In this document: piece by piece, positions 1-5,989 of the stretch
How positions within the stretch are numbered: position 1 is the first letter of the stretch
Layout of the letters: each line of letters opens with the position of its first letter
Source: Methanobacteriota archaeon
GTDB lineage: Archaea > Halobacteriota > Syntropharchaeia > DAOWMC01
Length of the DNA stretch: 6,906 bases
Direction: 5' to 3'
Assembly (NCBI GenBank): GCA_030643285.1
Contig: DAOWMC010000060.1
Location: 1-6,906 of the forward strand
Notes under the pieces: generated by a model
Seen by the model: the letters and a program-made list of their open reading frames with translations, nothing else
The model's database searches: none
Told to the model about the DNA's origin: nothing
Program-made: the position numbers and the translations under genes

Positions 1-474
1 AGGAGAAAAGAAATACTTGAGCATGCCAGGCTTTGTGGAATTGAGGTTTTGGTGGGAATCGAGCTTGATCTTGACCGGGTCGAGATACACGATAAAAAAC
101 TATGGGATAACAACTTTGATTTGGTGTTGGGTAGTATTCATAAAAGGTGTGGATACTTGGAATATTTTGAAGCGGTAAAGGAATCTATTGAGATGATAGA
201 TGTACTTGCCCATCATGGCTGGATGATAGAGGATCACAATGATGAGGTAGAGTTTAGATTAATTGACCTGCTTAATAAACATGATGTAGCTGTTGAGATA
301 AATTCGAGGAGAGGTCTTCCTTGGCGGTACTTTTTGCAAAAATGTGCAGATTCAGGACTGAGATATTCAATAGGTAGCGATGCTCACAGGGCAATACATG
401 TTGGTAAGGTGGAATGGGCAGAGGATATTGCAGGAGAGTTCTTCAGTGAAGAAGATATGTACCTTGGAAAATGA
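1..474 (+). CDS. PHP-domain metal-dependent phosphoesterase, 3' part only
   Basis: The reading frame is open from base 1 to a TGA at 472-474, giving 157 residues whose start lies outside the window. The PHP (polymerase and histidinol phosphatase) pattern is visible. A GIELDLD strand near residues 19-25 carries the first acidic ligand of this fragment. GSIH ends at about residue 47, LAHHGW has histidines at about 71-72, VEINSR follows near 98-102, and SDAH carries Asp127 and His129. These match the later metal ligands of the family; the N-terminal HxH motif must lie upstream. PHP proteins usually hydrolyse phosphoesters using two or three metal ions in the cytoplasm. The substrate cannot be read here: histidinol phosphate, nucleic acid or another phosphoester are all possible. 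An internal GTG at 49 is in frame but falls inside the fold, so it is not taken as the start. The stop overlaps the start of the next small ORF (ATGA), suggesting cotranscription with it and with TFS. Confidence 0.85.
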   Translation, partial: RRKEILEHARLCGIEVLVGIELDLDRVEIHDKKLWDNNFDLVLGSIHKRCGYLEYFEAVKESIEMIDVLAHHGWMIEDHNDEVEFRLIDLLNKHDVAVEINSRRGLPWRYFLQKCADSGLRYSIGSDAHRAIHVGKVEWAEDIAGEFFSEEDMYLGK

Positions 475-623
475 GGTGGGGGGAAGTGAAGGAAGCTGCA
501 ATAAGAGAAGCAAAAGATGTTGCAATGTTTGATCTTAATAATATTCCAGAACTGGCTTTTGACCACGAAAAGATGATAATAAACGCAAGAGATGATTTAA
601 ATGAATTTTTGTCCGGAATGTAA
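471..623 (+). CDS. Small hypothetical protein, 50 aa, overlapping both neighbours
   Basis: An ATG at 471 opens a 50-codon frame ending in TAA at 621-623. It overlaps the PHP stop by four bases (ATGA) and the TFS start by 23 bases, a layout typical of translational coupling. The product begins MRWGEVKEAAIREAKD and ends NARDDLNEFLSGM. It is rich in Glu, Asp, Lys and Ala, looks helical, and has no membrane segment, signal peptide or cysteine. I do not recognise the family. It fills the only gap between two confident genes in their own direction, which supports it being real, but the ribosome-binding site (GGAA just before ATG) is weak. Alternatively, it could be a C-terminal tail of the PHP protein reached by a frameshift at the AAAATGA junction, or a non-coding linker. 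Confidence 0.5.
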   Translation: MRWGEVKEAAIREAKDVAMFDLNNIPELAFDHEKMIINARDDLNEFLSGM

Positions 624-906
624 GAGTATGATGATACCCAAAGGGGATGTACTAGTCTGTAGAAAATGTGGATTTGAAAAGAAAAAGGAAGGGGAGTCAG
701 TTGTTTTAAAGGACGCTGCAAAAGAAAGGCAGGAAGTTATACTCGAAGAAGAAAGTACAGGAATGCCAACGATAAAAGCTAAATGCCCCGATTGTGGAAA
801 TGGTACAGCCTACTGGTGGCTCCGGCAACTTAGATCAGCGGACGAAGCCGAAGTCCGGTTCTTTAGATGTACAAAATGCAAAAAGACGTGGAGAGAGTAT
901 AACTGA
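601..906 (+). CDS. tfs: Transcription elongation/cleavage factor TFS (TFIIS-like)
   Basis: This 101-residue protein has the full architecture of archaeal TFS, which is normally about 100-110 residues. The N-terminal zinc ribbon has Cys4, Cys7, Cys20 and Cys23. A charged linker spans roughly residues 25-58, and the C-terminal zinc ribbon has Cys62, Cys65, Cys90 and Cys93. The C-terminal ribbon carries the diagnostic QLRSADE segment, whose Asp81-Glu82 pair enters the RNA polymerase active site and stimulates cleavage of backtracked RNA, and it ends in the conserved WREY. The protein therefore rescues stalled polymerase and improves fidelity. The acidic pair is intact, so this is expected to be a cleavage-active paralogue. 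The ATG at 601 is preceded by GAGATGA (589-595), close to the archaeal consensus GAGGTGA with good spacing, and the start overlaps the preceding small ORF. Transcription probably comes from upstream together with the PHP gene. Confidence 0.97.
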   Translation: MNFCPECKSMMIPKGDVLVCRKCGFEKKKEGESVVLKDAAKERQEVILEEESTGMPTIKAKCPDCGNGTAYWWLRQLRSADEAEVRFFRCTKCKKTWREYN

Positions 907-975
907 TTGTCTGCTACTTTGTGAATTCATAAAAAGGTATTTGTTTAGCCCCTTATAACCACAAGATCACACAGA

Positions 976-997
976 CAAAGCTTTTAAAAAAGCTTTG
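976..997. repeat. Perfect inverted repeat, 10-bp arms
   Basis: CAAAGCTTTT (976-985) and AAAAGCTTTG (988-997) are exact reverse complements separated by AA. It lies 69 bases past the tfs stop. RNA from it could form a hairpin, and DNA could bind a dimeric protein. No T-run follows on the plus strand, so it is not a standard terminator there. The right arm is part of the tandem repeat listed next. Confidence 0.7.
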
Positions 998-1040
998 ATG
1001 CAAAAACGTACTTTAAAAAAAGGTTTAATGCGAAAAATTA
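981..1040 (+). repeat. Imperfect tandem duplication, 2 x 30 bp
   Basis: Bases 981-1010 and 1011-1040 align head to tail without gaps at 24 of 30 positions, counted by eye. Both copies share CTTT, an A-tract, G.TTT.ATGC and another A-tract. A shorter related piece, AAGCTTTTAA, recurs near 1055. The unit is A/T-rich, so some similarity is expected by chance, but the shared ATGC core and exact abutment argue for a real duplication. It sits in the upstream region of the acyl-CoA synthetase gene. The function is unknown; phased A-tracts could bend DNA or bind a regulator. Confidence 0.55.
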
Positions 1041-1064
1041 AATGTCAAACAATAAGCTTTTAAC

Positions 1065-1079
1065 TTTAAAAATTTATTA
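1065..1079 (+). promoter_or_regulatory. Candidate archaeal TATA element for the acyl-CoA synthetase
   Basis: TTTAAAAATTTATTA is the best TATA-like A+T box at the right distance before the synthetase. An archaeal start site about 25 bases downstream would fall near 1093-1100, leaving a leader of roughly 30 bases before the chosen ATG at 1127. The whole region is A/T-rich and other boxes are possible, so the exact position is uncertain. Confidence 0.4.
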
Positions 1080-1080
1080 C

Positions 1081-1099
1081 TGATCATATTATTTGATCA
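1081..1099. promoter_or_regulatory. 19-bp near-palindrome, candidate operator
   Basis: TGATCATATTATTTGATCA is symmetric around base 1090, with eight of nine base pairs matching and two complete TGATCA half-sites. It lies just downstream of the proposed TATA element and overlaps the expected transcription start, where an archaeal dimeric repressor would block polymerase. That it regulates the downstream synthetase is inferred from position only. Confidence 0.4.
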
Positions 1100-1126
1100 T
1101 TGCAATTTAAAATGGGCGGTATCCGA

Positions 1127-2911
1127 ATGACAAAAAAAGATAAAAAATCATCTAAAGGTGCTAAAAATACGTTCATATATGGAATCGAGCAGAGTGCACG
1201 AATTAACCCGAAAAAGCCTGCAATTGTATATGGGGATAAAGAATTTACCTGGGAAGAATTTGACGGACGGGTAAATGCACTTGCACATGCATTTTTGGAT
1301 ATAGGACTTAAAAGGGGCGAGAGAATTTCAATTGCACTTTACAACTGTAACCAGTTTACGGAGGTCACTTGCGCCGCATGGAAAATCGCTGCGATAACGG
1401 TTCCGCTGAATTACAGATTTATGGATAAGGAACTTTACTATGTTTTAGACAACTCGGATACTGTGGCAGTTGTTCTGGATCAAGATTTCATTGATATATT
1501 TCAAAGGCTTGGCCCGGAGCTAAAAAAGGTCAGGTATTATATTGTTTTAGGAAATAACATGCCCCCCGAGTGGTTGAGCTATGAGGAATTAATAAAAAAA
1601 TACCCAAAAAACAAACCGGAACTACCATGGAAGCAGCAAAGTGACGATGACATAGGCTATAACATTTATACCGGTGGAACGACTGGTTATCCGAAAGGGA
1701 TCGCTTACACCGAGGAGAACTTTATAGGGACATTGATCGAGACGATATCCGGCTCTATTCCTGAAATACTAAAGAGGCTCAGTAAAGCCCCTGATAGTAT
1801 GTTCAAGTCCCTACCGGTTCCGGTTGTGGGCTCTCTGGCAGCCACCCGTCCTGTCAGATGGATTTTGAGACGTGATACAGTAGCAAAATTGATTAAGACG
1901 ATACTACCAAAGATGCCAATGAGTTCAAGTCTGATTCCTCGTCTAATTGGTGGTAAGCTTAAAGCCCTGTTTGTAAGTCCGTTTATGCATGCATGGGCCT
2001 GGGCTATACATCTTGCAATCTTAAGGGTTGGAGGAACCATCGTTATCCCTGATAACAAGAGCTATGATCCCGATGAAGCCCTGAAGATAATTGAAGACAG
2101 AAAGATACAGGTAATGGCAGCAATAGGAGATGCCACATTAAAGCCAATGGTTCTGGCACTGGATAAAAAAAAGTACGATACAAAATCTTTATTTTGTGTA
2201 ATCGCAAGTGGAATGCCCACATCTTCCGATGTAAAGAAAAAACTACTTGGACATATGCCCCAGTTAATGCTTCTTGACGTATTTATATCATCGGAACTTT
2301 CTCACGGGGCCTTTACCCCGTATACAGCTTCGGATAAAGAGTTTGAAAAGGTGACTTTCCAAACCACAGATAACATAAAAATTATTGACCCGGAAACCGG
2401 TAAGCCAGTCAAGCCCGGAGAAATTGGTGAAGTTGCAAGAAGAACAGAGACCCTGCCAGAGGGTTACTATAAGGATCCGGAAAAGACAAAAAAACTTATC
2501 AGAACCATAGATGGGGCGCACTGGCTGTTCAGTGGTGACCTGGCAAGACTGGATGAACGGGGTTATTTCCATTTTGTCGGAAGAGGATCGGAGTGTATCA
2601 ATACAGGTGGTGAAAAGGTTTACCCCGAAGAAGTGGAAGAGCTTATAAAGCAGTACCCAAAGGTTGAGAATGTGGGAATCACGGGTGTTCCCGATGAAAA
2701 ATGGGGTGAGGCTGTTACCGCAATTGTTCAATTAAAAGAGGGTGAAAAGGCAACTCCCGAAGAGATAAGGGAATTCTGCAAAGGAAAGATATCAGGTTAC
2801 AAACGGCCAAAGCACGTGTTATTTGTCGATGAACTTCCAACGACTCTGATAGGAAAAGCACACTATGCCGAATTGAGGAAACTTGCAAAAAAGATGGTAA
2901 TTGGAGAATGA
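1127..2911 (+). CDS. Acyl-CoA synthetase (AMP-forming), fatty-acyl-CoA ligase type
   Basis: The product has 594 residues and belongs to the ANL adenylate-forming superfamily. It would activate a carboxylic acid with ATP to an acyl-AMP and then form the CoA thioester. Visible motifs, numbered from the ATG at 1127, are the phosphate loop YTGGTTGYPKG (181-191), the substrate-pocket PFMHAWAW segment (285-292), the A5-like SSELS (388-392), and the A7 GDLARLDERGYFHFVGR stretch (470-486) with its ribose-binding Asp471 and Arg486. The hinge and A8 region ECINTGGEKVYPEEVEE follows, and near the C terminus PTTLIGKAH carries the expected catalytic Lys577. The INTGGEKVYPEEVE and TGGTTG.PKG signatures resemble bacterial FadD-like ligases, so a medium- or long-chain acid is a reasonable guess; the substrate is not determined. 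A Lys-rich tail precedes the domain. In-frame alternatives are TTG 1100 and ATG 1112. I prefer 1127 because GGCGGT (1115-1120) gives a ribosome-binding site six bases away. It appears to be a single-gene unit. Confidence 0.93.
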   Translation: MTKKDKKSSKGAKNTFIYGIEQSARINPKKPAIVYGDKEFTWEEFDGRVNALAHAFLDIGLKRGERISIALYNCNQFTEVTCAAWKIAAITVPLNYRFMDKELYYVLDNSDTVAVVLDQDFIDIFQRLGPELKKVRYYIVLGNNMPPEWLSYEELIKKYPKNKPELPWKQQSDDDIGYNIYTGGTTGYPKGIAYTEENFIGTLIETISGSIPEILKRLSKAPDSMFKSLPVPVVGSLAATRPVRWILRRDTVAKLIKTILPKMPMSSSLIPRLIGGKLKALFVSPFMHAWAWAIHLAILRVGGTIVIPDNKSYDPDEALKIIEDRKIQVMAAIGDATLKPMVLALDKKKYDTKSLFCVIASGMPTSSDVKKKLLGHMPQLMLLDVFISSELSHGAFTPYTASDKEFEKVTFQTTDNIKIIDPETGKPVKPGEIGEVARRTETLPEGYYKDPEKTKKLIRTIDGAHWLFSGDLARLDERGYFHFVGRGSECINTGGEKVYPEEVEELIKQYPKVENVGITGVPDEKWGEAVTAIVQLKEGEKATPEEIREFCKGKISGYKRPKHVLFVDELPTTLIGKAHYAELRKLAKKMVIGE

Positions 2912-2923
2912 GCTAAAACAGGG

Positions 2924-4366
2924 TCATAAATACTCGATCAAGCGTTTGTGCAGCTTGACCATTGCCAGTGTATCCTGTTTACAGTAATCTAAGAGGCGTT
3001 TTTTTATCGCCTCGGCTTTTTCATATTCATATTTATCAAGTGCCAGATATGCAAAAACAGCCATAGCCGAGTCGCCGTCTGAAATTTCAAGCCCATTATA
3101 TGACATATCAGGTACTAAAACCGGAAGCGTTCTCTTTATTGATGTGCTACCTTTAAAATCCGGGTGATAAAAATTTTTTCTAATAATTGCTTCAAGGTCT
3201 ATAAGTCTATCCACAAGTAAATCCAATTCTTCTGAAAGGTCAGGGCACAGTCTTGAAAGACCTGTGATAATGCGCTTTTCAAAATTACTGTAAACAATTA
3301 TGCTCCCCTCTCCTTTCAGATCATTATTTAAATTTTTTGCAAGTTCCCTCCTGCAATCCTTTCTGGGATCTGCCAGATACTCAAAATGATCTGTAATGAA
3401 ATCTGGTTTGGAGCATTTATGTATGGAGTACTGTGTTGGAATCTGATCATATGGTGCGATATTTGGGTATAGCGGTATTGCCGTCGTAACCGCCTCAAAA
3501 TCCAGATAATAGGCAGGCCACAAGATGGATTCTAATATTTCCTTGAGGTCATCTGAAACGAATGGCTTTTTTGTCTGCACACAGACTCGTACTATATCCT
3601 GGCTTTGAATCAACGGGGATTCATCTGGGATATCCTCAATACAGATTATATTTGACTCTATCAATTCATCAAACGTTGATTTACTTAGCCGTGGAATGTC
3701 AAATATATGATTGTCTATTCCTTTTCCCATACACTCTTTGAAAATCTGACACCTTCGACATTCAAATTGAAGGAAGGGGTCCGGTTTTTCTGGCATTTTT
3801 GTTAATTTTTTGATTTGTTTAAAAACACGTTTGAATTCGTAGACTCGATCAAAAACATCGCCCGTGTGGTCTATTTCGATAAAAAGGGATTCGTTTTTCA
3901 TCCCTGATCTAAAGTCTTTTGATATTAACATCACTGTGTCCTTATACACATTAAATCCCGAAAGCTCAATAACCATGGTTGTATATGCCATGTCATTGAT
4001 AAAATCCGCCTTATCTTTCACGCCTGATTTTACCTCAATCATATGCCAATTGTTGTCTTTTCGCTTCAATATATCCGCCCTGGTAGAGAAACCATCAGAA
4101 ATGAATGCCCCCTCAAAAATTGTCGAAATTTTGGGATTGTTCATCAAACTCTTCGTCTTCATTGATGCAGATTCCATATCCTGCTCATCAACTAAAATCC
4201 CCTCTGGATAGAGCTTTTGTGCAATCCTTCCAACTTTTATCCCCTGTTCCATGCGGAACATATTTCCCATTGCACGGGTTTTTTGAAATTGTCCTGACCT
4301 GGTCAACCACCCAAGCGTTAGACATTCTAAGGAATTCAAGAAAATCTCTTTTGAAACGTTTTGCAT
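2924..4366 (-). CDS. Putative nuclease: Cas4/RecB-like domain fused to DUF2779 DEDD-type exonuclease domain
   Basis: This 480-residue protein has two recognisable parts. Residues 1-215 resemble Cas4/RecB-family PD-(D/E)XK nucleases: Glu85 in FEGAF, Asp98 in TRADIL, then EVKSG with Glu111 and Lys113. Cys15 plus Cys203, Cys206 and Cys212 could ligate an iron-sulfur cluster as in Cas4. Residues 285-480 match DUF2779. This part has YLDFEAV with Asp289 and Glu291, the IPTQYSIH segment (309-316), VYSNFEKR (358-365), YHPDFKGS.SIK (400-411), and YCKQDTLAMV (461-470) with a Tyr-x3-Asp pattern typical of DEDDy exonucleases. The catalytic assignments are inferred from motif shape. A role in DNA repair or defence is plausible but undemonstrated, and no cas gene is adjacent. 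The start ATG (4364-4366) has GGGGGA upstream on the coding strand. The gene is convergent with the acyl-CoA synthetase, with 12 bp between the stops, and divergent from proA. Confidence 0.85.
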   Translation of the reverse strand: MQNVSKEIFLNSLECLTLGWLTRSGQFQKTRAMGNMFRMEQGIKVGRIAQKLYPEGILVDEQDMESASMKTKSLMNNPKISTIFEGAFISDGFSTRADILKRKDNNWHMIEVKSGVKDKADFINDMAYTTMVIELSGFNVYKDTVMLISKDFRSGMKNESLFIEIDHTGDVFDRVYEFKRVFKQIKKLTKMPEKPDPFLQFECRRCQIFKECMGKGIDNHIFDIPRLSKSTFDELIESNIICIEDIPDESPLIQSQDIVRVCVQTKKPFVSDDLKEILESILWPAYYLDFEAVTTAIPLYPNIAPYDQIPTQYSIHKCSKPDFITDHFEYLADPRKDCRRELAKNLNNDLKGEGSIIVYSNFEKRIITGLSRLCPDLSEELDLLVDRLIDLEAIIRKNFYHPDFKGSTSIKRTLPVLVPDMSYNGLEISDGDSAMAVFAYLALDKYEYEKAEAIKKRLLDYCKQDTLAMVKLHKRLIEYL

Positions 4367-4450
4367 CTTTTCCCCCTATTAATCCATAATTTCACATGCT
4401 ACCTTTGCACATATCTTATTTTATTTGATAATTTACCTCCATCTACCTAT

Positions 4451-4466
4451 TATTTATAAACTTCGA
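4451..4466 (-). promoter_or_regulatory. Archaeal BRE/TATA promoter of the nuclease gene
   Basis: Read on the minus strand this is TCGAAG followed by TTTATAAATA, a near-consensus archaeal TATA box with a purine-rich BRE-like element on its upstream side. A start about 25 bases downstream would fall near 4428 and leave a leader of about 60 bases before the ATG at 4366. The opposite orientation is less likely because the flank at 4441-4450 is pyrimidine-rich. Confidence 0.6.
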
Positions 4467-4562
4467 AACCAGTCAGCTTAATTTAGATGATAATCGTAAT
4501 GCTTTACACTTATAGTAGTTGATAGATACATATGAATTTCGCACACACATCAAATATTATAT

Positions 4563-4576
4563 CGAAAAGTTTTTAG
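4563..4576 (+). promoter_or_regulatory. Candidate BRE/TATA promoter of proA
   Basis: CGAAAAGTTTTTAG has the layout of a BRE (CGAAA) followed by an A+T box. Transcription would begin near 4598, leaving only about 12 bases before the proA ATG at 4610. The AGGT at 4601-4604 could then act as a ribosome-binding site. Other A/T boxes, such as those around 4550-4561, cannot be excluded. Confidence 0.45.
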
Positions 4577-4609
4577 TCAAGCCTTCTGTAAGGGACAAAA
4601 AGGTTACTT

Positions 4610-5854
4610 ATGAACATTAAAAAACAGGCCGAACTGGCAAAGAAAGCCGCTCTTGATCTGGCATCTGCTAAAACTGAGCTAAAAAATGATGCCCTGAAGC
4701 GAATTTTTTTAGCCATCGATAAGAACCGGAATGAAATCTTAGAAGAAAATAAAAAAGACCTAAAAGATGCTGAAAAGATAGGTTTATCCGGTGTTTTGGT
4801 CAAGCGGCTAAAACTGGATGATAAAAAGATCGATGATATGGTTAAAGGAGTCAAATCGGTAATCAGCCTTGAGGATCCTATTGGGAAATTGCTGATGGCA
4901 ACCGAACTTGATAAATCGTTGAATCTGTACAAGATAAGTACCCCTATTGGTGTTATCGGGGTAATATTTGAATCTCGACCGGATGCCCTGGTTCAAATAT
5001 CGAGCCTATGCATTAAATCGGGAAATGCTGTAATATTAAAAGGGGGCTCTGAAGCCAAAAATAGTAATAGAATTCTGTTTAATCTGATTAAAGACGCAAT
5101 TAAAGAAAATGAGATCTTTAAAAATTCGGTTCAGTTGGTCGAAACCAGAAAAGATGTTAAAGAGTTACTGGAGTTGGACGATTGCATAGATTTGATGATA
5201 CCAAGAGGTTCCAACGCACTGGTTAAATACATAAAGGAAAATACAAGGATACCGGTTTTGGGACATTCTGATGGGATATGCCACGTTTATGTTGACGAAG
5301 ATGCGGATATTGATCTGGCCCTTAATATATGCTTTGATTCAAAGTGTCAATACGCAGCGGTTTGTAACGCGATGGAGACAATGCTCGTTCATAGAGATGT
5401 TGCAAAAGAGTTTCTACCGAAGATGAAAAAGATGTTTGATGAAGAAAATGTTGAGCTTAGGGGCTGTGACGAAGTACTAAAGATAATCGATGTTGAAAAG
5501 GCAACTGAAAAAGATTGGGAAACCGAGTACAATGATTTGATCCTATCAATAAAAATTGTCGAATCTGCCAAAGAGGCCATCGATCATGTAAATAGATACG
5601 GTAGCCATCACACGGATGCAATCATAACAGAAGATGCCGATACATCAAACTTATTTTTGGATAATGTTGATTCATCTTCGGTGATGTGGAACTGCTCGAC
5701 CAGGTTTTCTGATGGTTTCAGGTATGGATTGGGTTCGGAAGTTGGGATTTCGACTGGAAAAATTCATGCCCGTGGCCCGGTTGGATTGGAAGGGCTTGTG
5801 ATTTATAAGTACAAATTGATTGGAAATGGGCAAATTGTTGCCGATTATTCATAG
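4610..5854 (+). CDS. proA: Glutamate-5-semialdehyde dehydrogenase (gamma-glutamyl phosphate reductase)
   Basis: ProA reduces gamma-glutamyl phosphate with NADPH to glutamate semialdehyde, the second step of proline synthesis in the cytoplasm. The 414-residue length is normal for the family. Conserved blocks are TPIGVIGVIFESRPDA (111-126), the cofactor-side VILKGGSEA (141-149), IDLMIPRGSN (193-202), VLGHSDGICHVYVD (216-229), and AAVCNAMETMLVH with catalytic Cys252 (249-261). GSHHTDAIITED (331-342), STRFSDGFRYGLGSEVGIST (363-382) and IHARGPVGLEGL (385-396) follow. The ESRPDA, IPRGSN and LGHSDGICHVYVD wording is nearer to the reductase half of eukaryotic P5C synthetase than to E. coli ProA. The ATG is preceded by AGGT five bases upstream. 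No proB (glutamate 5-kinase) lies beside it within the window, so that partner must be encoded elsewhere if the pathway is complete. Confidence 0.97.
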   Translation: MNIKKQAELAKKAALDLASAKTELKNDALKRIFLAIDKNRNEILEENKKDLKDAEKIGLSGVLVKRLKLDDKKIDDMVKGVKSVISLEDPIGKLLMATELDKSLNLYKISTPIGVIGVIFESRPDALVQISSLCIKSGNAVILKGGSEAKNSNRILFNLIKDAIKENEIFKNSVQLVETRKDVKELLELDDCIDLMIPRGSNALVKYIKENTRIPVLGHSDGICHVYVDEDADIDLALNICFDSKCQYAAVCNAMETMLVHRDVAKEFLPKMKKMFDEENVELRGCDEVLKIIDVEKATEKDWETEYNDLILSIKIVESAKEAIDHVNRYGSHHTDAIITEDADTSNLFLDNVDSSSVMWNCSTRFSDGFRYGLGSEVGISTGKIHARGPVGLEGLVIYKYKLIGNGQIVADYS

Positions 5855-5864
5855 AAGGTTAACG

Positions 5865-5890
5865 AGGTAATCATGAAAAAGTTATTACCT
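5865..5890 (+). promoter_or_regulatory. Small hairpin that could mask a Shine-Dalgarno sequence
   Basis: AGGTAAT (5865-5871) is the exact reverse complement of ATTACCT (5884-5890), with a 12-base loop that contains the ATG at 5873. In RNA this would pair most of the GAGGT ribosome-binding site of the 18-codon ORF. The stem is only seven pairs and A/U-rich, so its stability is doubtful. Confidence 0.3.
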
Positions 5891-5929
5891 ATTTCATCAT
5901 GGCTGAAAATCCAATCTAAAAACCGTTAA
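5873..5929 (+). CDS. Possible 18-aa micro-ORF between proA and rfcS
   Basis: An ATG at 5873 opens MKKLLPISSWLKIQSKNR and stops at TAA 5927-5929. It starts 18 bases after the proA stop and is preceded by GAGGTAAT, one mismatch from the archaeal consensus GAGGTGAT, although the spacing is short. The peptide is basic and not a membrane segment, and I recognise no family. It could be a small peptide gene, a leader ORF affecting rfcS, a remnant of a lost gene, or chance. The rest of the proA-rfcS gap (5930-5989) holds no other supported gene. Confidence 0.3.
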   Translation: MKKLLPISSWLKIQSKNR

Positions 5930-5989
5930 TACGGATGGCGTTTACTTCAAGGCAAGGGATAAAATTTAATAGGCTAAAGGGGCTTGATT

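Noticed and set aside
384..721. Minus-strand open frames across the PHP-TFS junction
   Set aside because: They run antisense to TFS and the PHP end and have no recognisable motif; the plus-strand 50-codon frame explains the gap better.
976..997. Intrinsic terminator for tfs
   Set aside because: The inverted repeat is not followed by a T-run on the plus strand, and archaeal termination relies mainly on T-tracts.
1705..2058. Minus-strand open frame of 117 codons inside the synthetase gene
   Set aside because: It is antisense to conserved ANL motifs, has no recognisable family, and has the irregular composition of a shadow frame.
2288..2731. Minus-strand open frame of 147 codons inside the synthetase gene
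   Set aside because: It lies opposite the conserved A5-A8 motifs of the synthetase; no promoter or domain supports it.
2924..4366. CRISPR-Cas locus suggested by the Cas4-like domain
   Set aside because: No direct-repeat array and no cas1, cas2 or effector gene is present in the window; the fusion to DUF2779 points to a stand-alone nuclease.
3864..4389. Two overlapping plus-strand open frames (3864-4211 and 4105-4389)
   Set aside because: They are antisense to the PD-(D/E)XK half of the nuclease gene, and their Ser/Phe/Pro-rich translations look like reverse-complement artefacts.
4573..4996. Minus-strand open frames over the start of proA
   Set aside because: They are antisense to clear ProA sequence; the Ser/Phe-rich product is typical of a shadow.
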